From the NCBI RefSeq assembly GCF_014230055.1, contig NZ_JACHVA010000040.1, forward strand, positions 1 to 64,000: a stretch of DNA of 64,000 nt, in the 5' to 3' direction. Both the position numbers and the translations under genes were made by a program. The DNA is from Puniceicoccus vermicola (GTDB taxonomy: Bacteria; Verrucomicrobiota; Verrucomicrobiia; Opitutales; Puniceicoccaceae). The notes beneath the pieces were generated by a model. It did not search any database. It saw nothing but the letters and a program-made list of their open reading frames with translations, and was not told where the DNA came from. Positions 17,587-27,112 of this stretch are shown in pieces; the stretch's first letter is position 1, and every line of letters begins with the position of its first letter.

Positions 17587-19283
17587 TGCTCCTCCGCCGA
17601 ATCCATCGCCTCTCGTTCCCTCTCTTCCTCGCCGGATCCGTGTCGGCTGCTGCACTCTGGGATGCCACGAATTCCAAGAGTGCGGAGCAGACGAGGCCCG
17701 ATAAAGAAGTGCACTCGACCGAAAGCACCGCATCCGAGGATACCAAACCAGTCGCAAAGACCCGCTCGCAGCCGGAAGATTCTTCCTCAAAAGCCGCGCC
17801 CACTCCCAGAATGGTCAAGGGCACGGTCATCCTGACCAGCACCGGAGAAGAGGCCGAGTACGACATCCCTTCCTTCGACCAACCAGAAGTTTCCAGCGAC
17901 GCTGTCATCCAGGAAGAAGACATTCTCGATGCGCCCCGCCCGGCCGTTCAGAATCCCGCTCCCACCGATTCCCAGCGGAGCATCGTCACCCGGATCCGCA
18001 AGAGTGCTTTGCTCGACGTCGCCTACCCGCTGGCTGACTTACCCGAACGGCCCAATCTCCTCCTCAGCTGGGGAGACCCCTTCTTCGGCCCCGGACCGAT
18101 TAGCAAGGGATTCGAGATCCCCACCGGAGCCATCTGGAATCCGCAATTCTTTATATTCGGCACCTACTCCACCGCTCTTCAAACCTTCGACGACGGAGCG
18201 GTCCAAACCACCGAGTGGGTCAACGCGCTTGATCTCTACGGGAACCTCAACCTCACTCCAACCGAAAGGATCCTCATCGGCTTCACCCCCTTGGATCGAA
18301 ATGGTAGCTTCACCGGATACCAGTGGGAGCCCGACGATAAGGGCCTCGACGCGCTGAACGGCAACATCGAAACTCTTTTCTTCGAGGGCCGATTGACCAG
18401 TCTTTTCCCCGGCCTGCTCGACTCCAGCGTCGATTGGAACGTCGATTTCTCCGTAGGGCGCCAGCCGCTTTTCTATCAGGACGGCATCCTTATCGACGAC
18501 AACATCGACAGCATCGGCATTACCCGGACCAACCTCTTCTGGCTCGGCAGCTCGGCAACGACCGTCACCGGTCTCTTCGGGTGGGATAATATCGACCGCG
18601 GAACCGGAGTAAATGAGGAGGATTCCGGTGCATCCCTCTTCGGACTGCTAACGCAGTGGAACTACAATGATCTCCAGGTGGAGTTCGATGTGACCTTTGT
18701 GGACGGAGGGCACACCATCGGCGGCGACGGAACGAATATTTCCCTCGGGGGCAATACCCGCTTCGGAGGTTGGCTCAATATCACAGGCAGCATCAACCAA
18801 TCGATCGCCTCCGGTGAAGAAACCGCCGGGAGCGGGACAGGAACTTTGCTCTTCGCCCAGTTTTCAACCCAGCCGTCCCACACCGTCGACAACCTCTACG
18901 TAAACACCTTCCTCGGAATTGACGAATTCACCTCAGCCGCCCGCGGGGCGAACGATGGCGGACCTCTCGGTCAGGCTGGCATCCTCTTCGCCGCCACGGG
19001 CCTGGGCACCTTCGGGCCAGCCCTGAATTCGAGTGGTCAAAATACCGTAGGCGGAGCCATCGGCTACCAACACTTCCTCGGAGATGTCGATCAGCAACTC
19101 ATCGGCGAGATCGGAGGGGTGACGAGCTTAAAAGGTTCCTCCAATACCGCCGTTGCCACTGGTGCCGAGTACGAGCTCGGATTCTGGCAGCATTTTGTGC
19201 TCACACTCGGAGCCTCCGTTACCTTCCAAGAGGAACTGGATACCGGCTATGGACTCCGTTCCGTCATCACGTACTCGTACTGA
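17586..19283 (+). CDS. Outer-membrane beta-barrel (porin-like) protein, partner of the multiheme cytochrome
   Basis: A 565-aa protein with a signal peptide (SFPLFLAGSVSAAA), a disordered charged segment (about 25-110) and then long alternating strands with Gly/Asn/Asp turns through to the C-terminus VITYSY, which ends in an aromatic residue. Several segments such as LFFEGRLTSLFPGLLDSSVD and QVEFDVTFVDGGHTIGGDG look like barrel hairpins. I do not recognise a named family. Its translation is coupled to the pentaheme cytochrome, which suggests a porin-cytochrome relation as in MtrAB-type conduits. That is inference from context and architecture, not sequence identity. A simple solute porin remains possible. 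Confidence 0.75.
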   Translation: MLLRRIHRLSFPLFLAGSVSAAALWDATNSKSAEQTRPDKEVHSTESTASEDTKPVAKTRSQPEDSSSKAAPTPRMVKGTVILTSTGEEAEYDIPSFDQPEVSSDAVIQEEDILDAPRPAVQNPAPTDSQRSIVTRIRKSALLDVAYPLADLPERPNLLLSWGDPFFGPGPISKGFEIPTGAIWNPQFFIFGTYSTALQTFDDGAVQTTEWVNALDLYGNLNLTPTERILIGFTPLDRNGSFTGYQWEPDDKGLDALNGNIETLFFEGRLTSLFPGLLDSSVDWNVDFSVGRQPLFYQDGILIDDNIDSIGITRTNLFWLGSSATTVTGLFGWDNIDRGTGVNEEDSGASLFGLLTQWNYNDLQVEFDVTFVDGGHTIGGDGTNISLGGNTRFGGWLNITGSINQSIASGEETAGSGTGTLLFAQFSTQPSHTVDNLYVNTFLGIDEFTSAARGANDGGPLGQAGILFAATGLGTFGPALNSSGQNTVGGAIGYQHFLGDVDQQLIGEIGGVTSLKGSSNTAVATGAEYELGFWQHFVLTLGASVTFQEELDTGYGLRSVITYSY

Positions 19284-19289
19284 CCTGCC

Positions 19290-21008
19290 ATGCTTCCCTC
19301 CCTCATTCGAAAGCGAACGGTTTTCTTCACACTCCTGAGCCTCCCAGGCCTTTTTGTTCTGGCGAGTATTTACGCCCCGAGCTTCAACTCATGGCAGTTT
19401 CGGGACATCCAGAATTTCCTGGGGAACATTGCAATGTTCCTCCTTATCTTCGTTTTGAGTCTGACCCCTTTGATCCAGCTCTTCCCTCGATGGAGGTTGG
19501 CTCAAGCCCTCAATACCCACCGAAGGTCTATCGGGATCAGCTGCTACATTTACGCTTCGCTTCACTTGCTGTGCTACATCATCTCGCTGCCGAGCTCAGC
19601 GAGTATCCTCCAGGATTTCCAGGAATTTCTTTACCTGCAGCTAGGACTCGCCGCTTTCATTCTTCTGACCCCCCTCTTCCTCACCAGCAACAGCTACTCC
19701 GTAAGGGTATTTGGATACAAACCCTGGAAAATCCTCCACCGGCTCGCCTACATCGCCGCGATCGCCGTTTTCCTACATCGCTCTTTGGGCGAGGAGATTC
19801 AGCTTTTCCAAACTCTCCTCATCTTCTTCCCCCTCTTCCTTCTCGAGAGTCTCCGTATTCTCAAGAACCTTTTCGGCCTCTTCAAGAAGAAGGGAAGCGC
19901 GCCGCCTCCCGTCATCCGCAAGCCCCGCCCCAAACCGGCCTGGGAGGGCTATCGGGACTTCAGGGTCGCCCGCAAAGAGCCCAACCCCGGCGAGATCTGC
20001 TCTTTCTATCTTGAGCCAGTCGATGGTCAACCGCTCCCTCCCTTTCTCCCCGGACAATACCTTACCTTCAAATTCGAAGTTCCCGGACAGGCAAAACCGG
20101 TTCTTCGTTGCTACAGTCTTTCGGATGCACCGGCCCAAGACCATTATCGAATCTCGGTTAAACTTCAGCGCGCGCCACGAGACGTCCCCACTGCCGCGCC
20201 CGGAATTTCCTCAACCCACCTCCATGCCACCGTCCAAGAAGGAGACATCCTTCAGGTAAAAGCGCCTGCAGGAAAATTCACTCTCGAAGAGAATGTTCGT
20301 AAGATCGCTCTCGTCAGTTCCGGCGTCGGCATCACTCCCATGCTTTCGATGCTCTACCACCGCATCAACCAGGGACTGCGTGATGGCGACGAGATTTGGT
20401 TCTTCCACGGGGCCCGCACTCGAGGTGGACACTTCACCGCGGAAGAACTGGAAAAGATCGCCGACAAGAATCCTCAACTCCAGATCCGAGTCTGCTACAG
20501 CCGACCAACCGAAGGAGAAAAGCAGATCAAACAGGATTTCCAGATCGGCCGGCTTGGAGCTGGATTCATCCGCACACATCTTCCCAGCAAAGACTACGAT
20601 TTCTACATTTGCGGCCCCAATGCCATGATGGCCGAGGTTGTGCGTGGCTTGGAGGATTGGGAGATCGCACCAGAGAGGATTCACTTCGAGGCCTTTGGTC
20701 CCTCCTCGGTCAAGCGCACACGCCCCCTCCCCAAGTCCGCCAGCGAAGAACCGACCTGCACGGTCACCTTTGCCCAATCCCAAAAAGAGCTGGAATGGAC
20801 AGGAGAACAGGAAAACCTTCTCGAGCTTGGAGAAGCCGCCGGACTCACTCTCCCCTTCGGCTGCCGCTCGGGAGTGTGTGGAGCGTGCAAACAGGAAATT
20901 GCTAGCGGCGAGGTCGAATACGACTCTGCCCCCGCGGCCGACCCCGGCGAACACGCCTGCCTCCTCTGCCAAGCCAAGCCCAAAGGCGACCTAATCCTCA
21001 AAGCCTAA
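19290..21008 (+). CDS. Transmembrane ferric-reductase-like protein with FAD/NAD(P) and 2Fe-2S domains
   Basis: A 572-aa three-part redox protein. Residues 10-190 form about six membrane helices with histidines placed for heme b (H77, H92, H150, H163). Residues 220-470 are a ferredoxin-NADP reductase module with the FAD motif RCYSLSD (273-279), SSGVGITPML and the NAD(P) end CGPNAMM. Residues 485-572 are a plant-type ferredoxin with C525, C530, C533 and C560. It is built to pass electrons from cytosolic NAD(P)H via flavin and iron-sulfur to heme b in the membrane. It starts 6 bp after the barrel gene and ends the three-gene unit. It could feed the periplasmic cytochrome or run in reverse. Confidence 0.88.
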   Translation: MLPSLIRKRTVFFTLLSLPGLFVLASIYAPSFNSWQFRDIQNFLGNIAMFLLIFVLSLTPLIQLFPRWRLAQALNTHRRSIGISCYIYASLHLLCYIISLPSSASILQDFQEFLYLQLGLAAFILLTPLFLTSNSYSVRVFGYKPWKILHRLAYIAAIAVFLHRSLGEEIQLFQTLLIFFPLFLLESLRILKNLFGLFKKKGSAPPPVIRKPRPKPAWEGYRDFRVARKEPNPGEICSFYLEPVDGQPLPPFLPGQYLTFKFEVPGQAKPVLRCYSLSDAPAQDHYRISVKLQRAPRDVPTAAPGISSTHLHATVQEGDILQVKAPAGKFTLEENVRKIALVSSGVGITPMLSMLYHRINQGLRDGDEIWFFHGARTRGGHFTAEELEKIADKNPQLQIRVCYSRPTEGEKQIKQDFQIGRLGAGFIRTHLPSKDYDFYICGPNAMMAEVVRGLEDWEIAPERIHFEAFGPSSVKRTRPLPKSASEEPTCTVTFAQSQKELEWTGEQENLLELGEAAGLTLPFGCRSGVCGACKQEIASGEVEYDSAPAADPGEHACLLCQAKPKGDLILKA

Positions 21009-21233
21009 AGAAAGTATAAATCCATTCGTTCGCGATCGTCAGCGCCCCGCTGGCAGCCGCGCCCCACCTAAACTCGGAAGGGAAAATGGACGGACCATCA
21101 GCCTGACGCAATTGGTTGAAAATCACGAAAGGACTCGATCGAAATTGCAACATGCCCAGTCTCGTGCGAATTATCTTCAAGCAGACTCCATGGCTATCGT
21201 TCGCAAAACCGTCCTCTCCCACGTCTACTCTTC

Positions 21234-22325
21234 ATGAATCCAGGGCAACTCCTTCTCGTCGGCATTCCCGGTCCAGAACTCGATCCGGAAACCGCGAACC
21301 TCTACCGCAAGATTCAGCCCGGCGGGTTTATTCTTTTCAACCGCAACCTCGAGTCTCCCCATCAGGTCCGCAAGCTCATCGACAACCTGCGCGACCTCAG
21401 CGAGATTGAGCCCATTATCACGACAGACCAAGAGGGCGGCCGTGTTTCCCGTCTGCGCACTGTCGGTCACGAACCTCCCAATCCCCAGCAGCTCCGTCAA
21501 AAGGGAGACCCTGAACTCATCCGTGCCCACGGACGCCTCACGGGGCAATTGATGAGGCTCTTCGGTTTCAACCTAAACCTCTGCCCAGTCCTCGATATCT
21601 CCTTCGATGACGAGGCCGACAACTCCCTCCGTGGACGCTGCTACGGGAAAAGCCCGGAGGAGGTCATCCGCAACGCCCGTCTCTTCAATACCGCCATGCG
21701 TGAGGAAGGCATAGCCAGCTGCGCCAAGCACTTCCCGGGATGCGCCGCGGCCACGGTCGACCCCCATCACGAGCTGCCAGTGATTCGCCGTTCCATTGAG
21801 GAGATGGAGGACTGCGAGCTACGGCCCTTCCGGGCGATGATGGAAGAAATCGATTCGATGATGATTGGGCACTCTTGGTATCCGTGCTACGACCCCGAGC
21901 CTCTCGCCTCCTCTCTCTCGAAATCGGTGATCCGGGATCTGCTCCAAGAAAACTTGGGCTTCAAGGGGCTCATTATGACTGACGATCTCGACATGGGCGC
22001 ACTCCTCAAAAGCCACACGCTCAACGAGAGTCTCGACGACGCCCTCGGCGCCGGGAACGACCTTCTCATGATATGCCACCGCGTCGAACAACAACGTGAG
22101 GCGGGCCGTCACCTTGAGAAGGCCGACCGCAACCAAATCGACCGGGCGCTGGAAAATATCGCCAACTTCAAAAAGGGTCTCCAACCCCCGACCGAGTTCT
22201 CCGAGGATGCCCATGCAGCCCTCGACCAGCAGGTCTGGAATCTCCGGGTCGACACCCTCGGCCTCGAACAGGCCAAGCAACGGGGCAACGAAAGCTACAA
22301 ATGCTCCCCCGTTGAAAAATTCTAG
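21234..22325 (+). CDS. Glycoside hydrolase family 3, beta-N-acetylhexosaminidase (NagZ-like)
   Basis: A 363-aa single-domain GH3 enzyme with TDQEGGRVSRL, the substrate-binding KHFPG (with Cys following) and the nucleophile Asp in MTDDLDMGAL. The short form without the C-terminal GH3 domain and without a signal peptide is typical of cytoplasmic NagZ, which removes GlcNAc from anhydro-muropeptides in peptidoglycan recycling. ATG 21234 has no visible Shine-Dalgarno. It lies 225 bp after the redox operon and has no obvious partner nearby. Confidence 0.88.
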   Translation: MNPGQLLLVGIPGPELDPETANLYRKIQPGGFILFNRNLESPHQVRKLIDNLRDLSEIEPIITTDQEGGRVSRLRTVGHEPPNPQQLRQKGDPELIRAHGRLTGQLMRLFGFNLNLCPVLDISFDDEADNSLRGRCYGKSPEEVIRNARLFNTAMREEGIASCAKHFPGCAAATVDPHHELPVIRRSIEEMEDCELRPFRAMMEEIDSMMIGHSWYPCYDPEPLASSLSKSVIRDLLQENLGFKGLIMTDDLDMGALLKSHTLNESLDDALGAGNDLLMICHRVEQQREAGRHLEKADRNQIDRALENIANFKKGLQPPTEFSEDAHAALDQQVWNLRVDTLGLEQAKQRGNESYKCSPVEKF

Positions 22326-22370
22326 CAGGATGCAGGATCACCCACCTCACCGGGATCATCAACGCCTCGG

Positions 22371-24194
22371 TCAGAATCCGACCGACAGTCGATAGAAAGC
22401 TTTCTCTCCGGGGTCAATTGATTCGGCATCTGTGATCGTAATTGTCGTCCCATTACCGCTCGACATCGCGACTACATTCGCAGACCCCGAGGCGCCGCCC
22501 GATTCACTCCAGCTACCAATCACACTCCAAGAGTCCGCCGCCAACGTCAGGCTCTTTTCCAGCGAATAGGTGGCCCCACTGGGAGCTGTATCCGGAATCT
22601 CAATAACAAACTCCGCATTTCCTCCAGCCGTGAGCGAGGGCGCCGCGATCGGACGGGCCGAATATGCGGTCGGGTCGAGATCAAAGCCATACTCCACTCC
22701 GTTCCCCACTTGGTCTCCATCATAATCCGCCCCTTCCGCAATCTCTTCACTAACCGTCGGGGTCGTCCCCGTATTTTCAAAGGCCCAGAGGTAATAAGGT
22801 TCCGCGTCGATAATGGTCGCCGTAGCCAGCGGATCACCTATCACCACACTTTGCCAGGAAAGCTGCATAATCGAGGACCAGGCGGCTTCAACATAGGTCA
22901 ATCCCTCTTCGTAAAAGGCATTGAGGAATACTTCGCTGCGAGAGATGCCAATGTTAAACGGTTCCCACACCGGTCCGGTGGCAAAGGTTCCGCCAGCCGC
23001 GATCCATTCGGTTACTTGGGCTTGATTTACGGCCAGCGTCACGCCCGCCAGACCAGCCGCCCCGTAGCTTTCGTAAGCCGCAAAACTCGCCCCCGGAATC
23101 AACTGACCCTCGTAGCTGCTCAGGTATTTTCTCTCTCCTCCACCATTGTGATTTACGCCGTAAGAATTCAGATGAGCGACCGGTCCAGTGACGACGACCT
23201 CCGTCCCCGAAAACGAAATGGTGTCGATTGCACCACGAAAGAACTTATTCGAATGGTCGAACTGCAACTGATCCCAATCGGCAGCAAAGAGGCTTTCGAC
23301 ATTGCCATAGTCGTCCACAAGATCGTCGATCACGGGGTCATATATATACTGGAGCCGCACGTCCTTTCCCTCACTGTCGACTGTCCTTGAATCCGCATCG
23401 AGAAGGATCGCATCAGTCTGCTTGCGGATGACAACCGATGCAGCTCGATCAATCATCGCTTTTACGTCGGAAACGGTTTCCGCGTCAAGTCGGGCCGTGA
23501 GGTAAAGATGCCCGGCGTCGAAGGGAACGTATTGAGGTTGCCCCGGATTCGACGATTGAATCATTCCAAGCCACCAATTGTAACCCACCGCTTCCGGTTC
23601 GAAATAACGGTCGCCCGAAACAATTTCGCTCCGATCAAAATTCCCGAATGGCGTCGTTCCACGGTAATAAGGATTATAAATTGCGCGGTCGGCGGGCGAG
23701 TCCGAGGAGCCGCCGGCCTCCCCCTCTTCCAAGTCGAACTGCAAGAGCGTCAGCTCAGAATCGACGGAAGCATAAGTGATATTTCCGTTGTTGTAGGCGG
23801 TCGAAGAGGCTTCGGGATTATCTCCAAGATTCGGACTGTTCGGGGCAATCTGCTGAATGCGGTGTGGCAATCCTTTCGTCAATACGATCACACAAATCAA
23901 CTCCGCCAGACCGTCCCCATTTTCGTCGACATTCCCATTCAAATAGGTGCGAATAGGCGTTCGGATCTTACTGATAAAGTCGGCGTAGGAGATGGTTCCC
24001 GGCAGGAGAGACTCGTCATTGAGATCTAGTTTCTTCACCCCTTTCCGTGCTTCTGCATAGTAGTCGGCCACTTCCTGACTGTCCCCATTCTGACTGTTGT
24101 AGACCACAAGAACCTGTTCTGGATCCAAGGCCAGAAGACCTCGGCCAAAACAAAAGAGGACTGCAGCGAGGACAATGAAACGGACGTGGGGCAT
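22371..24194 (-). CDS. TIGR03790-family secreted protein
   Basis: A 607-aa exported protein with a clear signal peptide (FIVLAAVLFCFGRGLLA). The mature N-terminus PEQVLVVYNSQNGDSQEVAD and the later YYAEARKGV and LTKGLPHRI match the TIGR03790 family known from Verrucomicrobia and Planctomycetes, whose function is unknown. A calcium-loop-like segment DYDGDQVGNGVEYGFDLDP (about residue 490) precedes a C-terminal beta domain ending FYRLSVGF, a kind of tail often seen on large secreted verrucomicrobial proteins. No cell-wall or PEP-CTERM sorting signal is present. It is monocistronic and faces the hexosaminidase gene tail to tail. Confidence 0.8.
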   Translation of the reverse strand: MPHVRFIVLAAVLFCFGRGLLALDPEQVLVVYNSQNGDSQEVADYYAEARKGVKKLDLNDESLLPGTISYADFISKIRTPIRTYLNGNVDENGDGLAELICVIVLTKGLPHRIQQIAPNSPNLGDNPEASSTAYNNGNITYASVDSELTLLQFDLEEGEAGGSSDSPADRAIYNPYYRGTTPFGNFDRSEIVSGDRYFEPEAVGYNWWLGMIQSSNPGQPQYVPFDAGHLYLTARLDAETVSDVKAMIDRAASVVIRKQTDAILLDADSRTVDSEGKDVRLQYIYDPVIDDLVDDYGNVESLFAADWDQLQFDHSNKFFRGAIDTISFSGTEVVVTGPVAHLNSYGVNHNGGGERKYLSSYEGQLIPGASFAAYESYGAAGLAGVTLAVNQAQVTEWIAAGGTFATGPVWEPFNIGISRSEVFLNAFYEEGLTYVEAAWSSIMQLSWQSVVIGDPLATATIIDAEPYYLWAFENTGTTPTVSEEIAEGADYDGDQVGNGVEYGFDLDPTAYSARPIAAPSLTAGGNAEFVIEIPDTAPSGATYSLEKSLTLAADSWSVIGSWSESGGASGSANVVAMSSGNGTTITITDAESIDPGEKAFYRLSVGF

Positions 24195-24501
24195 CGAACA
24201 AGAAGAATAATGAAAACTATAACAATTCCTAAAAAGAGCAAAAATCTGCGGTCGAAACAGATCTCACGGCCGGGCCTCTGATTCAAGCACACCTCGCTAA
24301 AGACGGAGCAATTTACCAGCGTTATACAAATTCACCGGTAGATTGAGAAACCTCATCCCAGGAACCTTGCATTTTGCAACGGGCAAGACTCCCCTCAAAT
24401 CACCAAAGGGGAGGACCTACGAGATCGATCCCGCGAATTAATCCGAAAGGCCAGCTAGAATTTCAATCCAGGATGCGGTGGTCCGACCTCACCCGAAAAA
24501 A
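24195..24501. other. Intergenic region upstream of the TIGR03790 gene
   Basis: About 307 bp between two minus-strand genes. It should hold the promoter of the TIGR03790 gene. Small inverted repeats are present: TTGCA-TTT-TGCAA at 24367-24379, and CTCCCC/GGGGAG flanking 13 bases near 24388-24412. Neither is followed by a T-run. No RNA gene or small reading frame was recognised. Confidence 0.4.
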
Positions 24502-25962
24502 TCAACCACCCCGCCGTGCCGCGACCGCCCATTCGTAGACTTGTGAGTATTCTGCCGCGGAACGATCCCAAGAAGCGTCTCGGGTCATCCCGTTGATCCG
24601 GAGTCGGTGAACTTCATCGGGCGCATGCTCCCAAAGAGTGATGGCCTCAAATATCCTTCCTAAAAGGTCATGCGGATGCGGATCATCGAAAAGAAAGCCA
24701 TTCGAATTTTCCTGTCCCACCGGGATGACCGTGTCCGCTAACCCTCCTGTTCGGCGAACAACCGGAATCGTCCCGTATCGCATTGCATACTGTTGCCCCA
24801 GCCCACACGGCTCGAAACGGCTTGGCATGATAAAGAAATCAGATCCCGCAATAATCCGATGCGCAAGTGCTTCGCTGAATCCAATGTAGGTCCCTACACA
24901 ATTCGGATGACGCCAAGCGGCTTGCGAGAAACTGTCTTCTTGCCATTGCTCCCCGGAGCCGAGAACTACCAATTGCATTCGGCCACTATCCGCGATTCTC
25001 TCCACCACAGAGGCAAGCAGATCGAGTCCCTTCTGGTGAAAAAGTCGGGATACGACTCCGAAAAGAGGTATATGAGGGTTCACCTCAAGACCAAATTCGC
25101 GTTGCAAATCGGCCTTCACACGATCTTTCCCAGCGAGATTTTCTACTGAATAGTTTTCGGGCAGCTGGGGGTCGGTCGCCGGATTCCAGGCGTCGAGATC
25201 GATCCCATTTAAGATCCCGACCAGGTCAGCTCCCTTGAAACGCAATGCGTGATCCAAACCAAAACCACCACTAGGGCTACGGATCTCGAAAGAATAAGTC
25301 GGACTGACGGTTGTGATCTTATTTGCATGATAGATCGCTCCCTTCATCCAATTCATTCGCCCCAAGGATTCGAGCCCTGCTTCTTGATAAACCCAGCTCG
25401 GCAACTGAGTGTAATTGAGAACCTCAGGCGAAAAATTCCCTTGGTGCTCGAGGTTGTGAATCGTGTAAACGGAGGAAGTCCCCTGCCACGGTCCACTATT
25501 GTAGAGAGTGTTTAAATAGATCGGAACCAGCCCCGTGGTCCAATCGTGGCAATGGACCACATCTGGAATCCAGTCGAGCAAGTGACAGGTCTCCAATGCG
25601 GCCCGCGCAAAGAAAGCAAACCGACGGTCATTATCACCATGAGCCCCCCAAGGACCATGATATATTTCCCCGCGGGAGAAGTACTCCCCATACTCAATAA
25701 AATAGAGAGGAACCTTCGCCCCATGATTGATCTCAGTCTCCCAAAGCGAAGCGAACTGCGTACCATCTCCCGTCGGAACGTAGAGAATTTCGGGACGCCG
25801 CGCCCAATTTTCCTCGATCGTGAGACTTCCGTGGCGGGGACAAACAATCCGAACATCGTGTCCGGCCGCCGCCAGCGCTTTGGGCAATGCCCCGACTACA
25901 TCAGCCAACCCACCTTCTTTGACGAAGGGAGCGACTTCGGGTGCAACCATCAATATCTTCAT
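24502..25962 (-). CDS. glgA: Glycogen synthase (ADP-glucose), GT5 family
   Basis: A 486-aa glycosyltransferase of the GlgA type that extends alpha-1,4-glucan from ADP-glucose. The N-terminus MKILMVAPEVAPFVKEGGLA carries the KxGGL nucleotide-binding motif, and the C-terminal half has SRFEPCGLGQQYAMRYGTIP and RRTGGLADTV. Length is normal. The ATG overlaps the stop of the upstream exosortase gene by four bases (ATGA), so translation is coupled. That pairing is unusual for glycogen metabolism, so a role in exopolysaccharide synthesis is also possible. Confidence 0.92.
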   Translation of the reverse strand: MKILMVAPEVAPFVKEGGLADVVGALPKALAAAGHDVRIVCPRHGSLTIEENWARRPEILYVPTGDGTQFASLWETEINHGAKVPLYFIEYGEYFSRGEIYHGPWGAHGDNDRRFAFFARAALETCHLLDWIPDVVHCHDWTTGLVPIYLNTLYNSGPWQGTSSVYTIHNLEHQGNFSPEVLNYTQLPSWVYQEAGLESLGRMNWMKGAIYHANKITTVSPTYSFEIRSPSGGFGLDHALRFKGADLVGILNGIDLDAWNPATDPQLPENYSVENLAGKDRVKADLQREFGLEVNPHIPLFGVVSRLFHQKGLDLLASVVERIADSGRMQLVVLGSGEQWQEDSFSQAAWRHPNCVGTYIGFSEALAHRIIAGSDFFIMPSRFEPCGLGQQYAMRYGTIPVVRRTGGLADTVIPVGQENSNGFLFDDPHPHDLLGRIFEAITLWEHAPDEVHRLRINGMTRDASWDRSAAEYSQVYEWAVAARRGG

Positions 25963-27017
25963 TCTTCCTTCTTCTCTGACCCTTGATCTTCTTCTTCTCC
26001 CGATGAATCCTCATCCGAGTAAGAGGTTTCCTCAAGCTTGAGGCGAAAATTGAACAGGGGTAAGAGCAGAAACAAGCCGACACAGGTAAAACCGAGAACC
26101 GCGTAGCCCGTGATATCATGAACCTTTCCGGCAATCGCATCAGAGCCATAAACATGAGCCCAACTGGTGAGGAAGAGACTGCGCACGATATTCATGATAA
26201 AGGCGAAGATCATCGCGCAAACGACGAGGAGAATTTTCTTCCACCAACGATTGAGAAACACCGCAGCCAGAAATGATCCGGCAAAGAGGCAGGCCGTCAG
26301 AGAGCGGATCCCCGAGCAGGCGTCTTCCACTCCTACCCGTCCCTTTTCTAGGATAAGAGTATTGCCCTCCCGCTGAAGCGGAATTCCTAGAATATCGAAG
26401 ACGTTGAAAACAATAACAGTAACCTTATTGAGCAGAAACAGGCTTACCTTCGTCTCGGCAAAATCCAAAAGCGGAATTGAAAGAATCCAAATCAAGGCAG
26501 GGAAGACAAACAAACCCGTGAAAAGAAACCGATAGCGTGCAGGAACCGTAGTTCCTTCGCCTACCGGAGCCCACCCAGCTCCAATAAAAGCCATTGAAAT
26601 ACAGGTGGCGGCAAATCCGTAAGCAAGCGCCTGTCCACCGGGCAAGAGAGGATTATTCGCAATCGCCTGTAGGAATCCTCCTAAGAGGAAAAGGCCCAAT
26701 CCACCCAGTGCCCCGCACCAAGCGAGAGCAACAAGCAGTCCGGTGCCCAGTGACTGCGAACGCGGCAAGACCGGAACCACCTCGCCATTCCATTTCCTTT
26801 CCTGCAGGAATGCCTTAATCTGAGCCCACCGCTCATAAACCACATACCCCACGAAAAATGGGACAATGAACCCAAAACTATAATCCTCTCGATTCGCCCA
26901 CCACTTTTGCTGGTCGAAGACCAAATAGCCTGCCATCGCAATCAGGAGAAAGCCAGTATAACGGATATAGGAGGGAAACCCGGTTTCGGCCGGCTTGCTA
27001 GGGGTTGAGGAAACCAT
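25959..27017 (-). CDS. Exosortase (EpsH/archaeosortase family)
   Basis: A 352-aa polytopic membrane protein with about eight helices. The catalytic triad of exosortases is visible: Cys in VEDACSGIRSL, Arg in NIVRSLFLTSWAHVYG and His in VHDITGYAVLG. Exosortases process PEP-CTERM proteins during transport to the surface and are commonly linked to exopolysaccharide genes. The C-terminal tail is highly acidic (SDEDSSGEEEDQGSEKKEE). It is first in a coupled pair with glgA. No PEP-CTERM substrate was found in this window. Confidence 0.9.
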   Translation of the reverse strand: MVSSTPSKPAETGFPSYIRYTGFLLIAMAGYLVFDQQKWWANREDYSFGFIVPFFVGYVVYERWAQIKAFLQERKWNGEVVPVLPRSQSLGTGLLVALAWCGALGGLGLFLLGGFLQAIANNPLLPGGQALAYGFAATCISMAFIGAGWAPVGEGTTVPARYRFLFTGLFVFPALIWILSIPLLDFAETKVSLFLLNKVTVIVFNVFDILGIPLQREGNTLILEKGRVGVEDACSGIRSLTACLFAGSFLAAVFLNRWWKKILLVVCAMIFAFIMNIVRSLFLTSWAHVYGSDAIAGKVHDITGYAVLGFTCVGLFLLLPLFNFRLKLEETSYSDEDSSGEEEDQGSEKKEE

Positions 27018-27112
27018 AGAAGAGAGAGAAGCCTACAAACTTTTGGTAAAACTCTCCGAAGACAAGACCAGATCGGCAGAATCGACAATTCCCGCTCAAC
27101 GGAAATCAGAAT

